From assembly GCA_900755005.1 (NCBI GenBank), contig CAAEEX010000114.1:1-15701 (forward strand): a stretch of DNA of 15,701 nucleotides. Reading direction: 5' to 3'. Positions 15,536-15,701 of this stretch are shown piece after piece. Made by a program: the position numbers and the translations under genes. Numbering within the stretch: position 1 is the first letter of the stretch; each line of letters starts with the position of its first letter. The notes under the pieces were generated by a model. That model was not told where the DNA came from. It saw only the letters and a program-made list of their open reading frames with translations, and did no database searches. This DNA is from an uncultured Collinsella sp. (GTDB lineage: Bacteria > Actinomycetota > Coriobacteriia > Coriobacteriales > Coriobacteriaceae).

Positions 15536-15635
15536 AAACCCGCCAGAGCGGCAATCTGCCTTTCAACTTCGGCGGCATGACCAGAAGGTCAATGCCGCCT
15601 CGTTTCAAGGCACCTTGCTCGCTCTGGCGGGTTTT
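15536..15635. repeat. 99-base imperfect palindrome
   Basis: The outer arms AAACCCGCCAGAGCG (15536-15550) and CGCTCTGGCGGGTTT (15620-15634) pair perfectly over 15 bases. Inside, GCA/TGC, GCCTT/AAGGC (15558-15562 with 15607-15611), AAC/GTT, GGCGGCAT/ATGCCGCC (15571-15578 with 15592-15599) and GACC/GGTC pair in register, separated by small internal loops, with an AGAA tip. A T-run of four closes the + strand side. It could be a large terminator, a structured RNA or a palindromic mobile repeat. No target duplication is evident. Confidence 0.8.
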
Positions 15636-15679
15636 CGCTCATATGACCCAATCCGCTGTCAAGAGCCACAATGGCCCCG

Positions 15680-15701
15680 CCGACCGCTTGCAATCGGTCG
15701 G
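15680..15701. repeat. inverted repeat cut by the window end
   Basis: CCGACCG (15680-15686) and CGGTCGG (15695-15701) form a perfect 7-bp stem, with TTGCAA in the centre. The right arm ends at the last base, so the full stem and whatever follows cannot be judged. The bases between 15636 and 15679 show no gene or structure I recognise. Confidence 0.5.

Noticed and set aside
15396..15608. 70-codon minus-strand frame at the right end
   Set aside because: It spans the LCP tail and both hairpins, is rich in arginine from reversed serine codons, and has no support as a gene.

Overview
The window is a stretch of core bacterial chromosome with high G+C and all recognised genes on the + strand. Gene content, order and protein style look like a gut Coriobacteriia actinobacterium, most probably Collinsella. 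That assignment is my recognition of the proteins and synteny, not a database result. Features pointing that way are C/G-rich third codon positions, frequent GTG/TTG starts, TACAAT-type -10 boxes, and the atp operon followed by murA and an LCP-family gene.

Layout: 1-446 is visibly AT-richer than the rest and holds no gene I recognise, only a small REP-like hairpin and a doubtful short ORF. Then come prmC (release-factor methyltransferase, with a large acidic/alanine-rich insertion), a hicA-hicB toxin-antitoxin pair with its own promoter, tsaC (threonylcarbamoyl-AMP synthase), glpK (glycerol kinase) and upp (uracil phosphoribosyltransferase). prmC and tsaC both serve translation (release-factor methylation and tRNA t6A synthesis), so the hicAB pair looks like an insertion between two housekeeping genes.

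After a roughly 280-base leader containing hairpins and a promoter, a full F1Fo ATP synthase operon follows: a small membrane protein in the atpI position, then atpB, atpE, atpF, atpH, atpA, atpG, atpD and atpC. Genes are tightly packed, with TAATG and 11-nt overlaps. The exception is a 124-nt gap with a hairpin and a very strong ribosome binding site before atpE, the multi-copy c subunit. A 15-bp-stem terminator ends the operon, and murA begins only 13 bases after its T-run. murA (first step of peptidoglycan precursor synthesis) is followed by a LytR-CpsA-Psr cell-wall polymer transferase.

The right end, 15494-15701, has no gene. It holds a perfect 12-bp hairpin, a striking 99-base imperfect palindrome, and an inverted repeat cut by the window edge. 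I see no new multi-gene defence or metabolic system. The least explained items are the 99-base palindrome, the PrmC insertion, the signal peptide on the ATP synthase b subunit, and the unusual DNA-binding tail of HicB.
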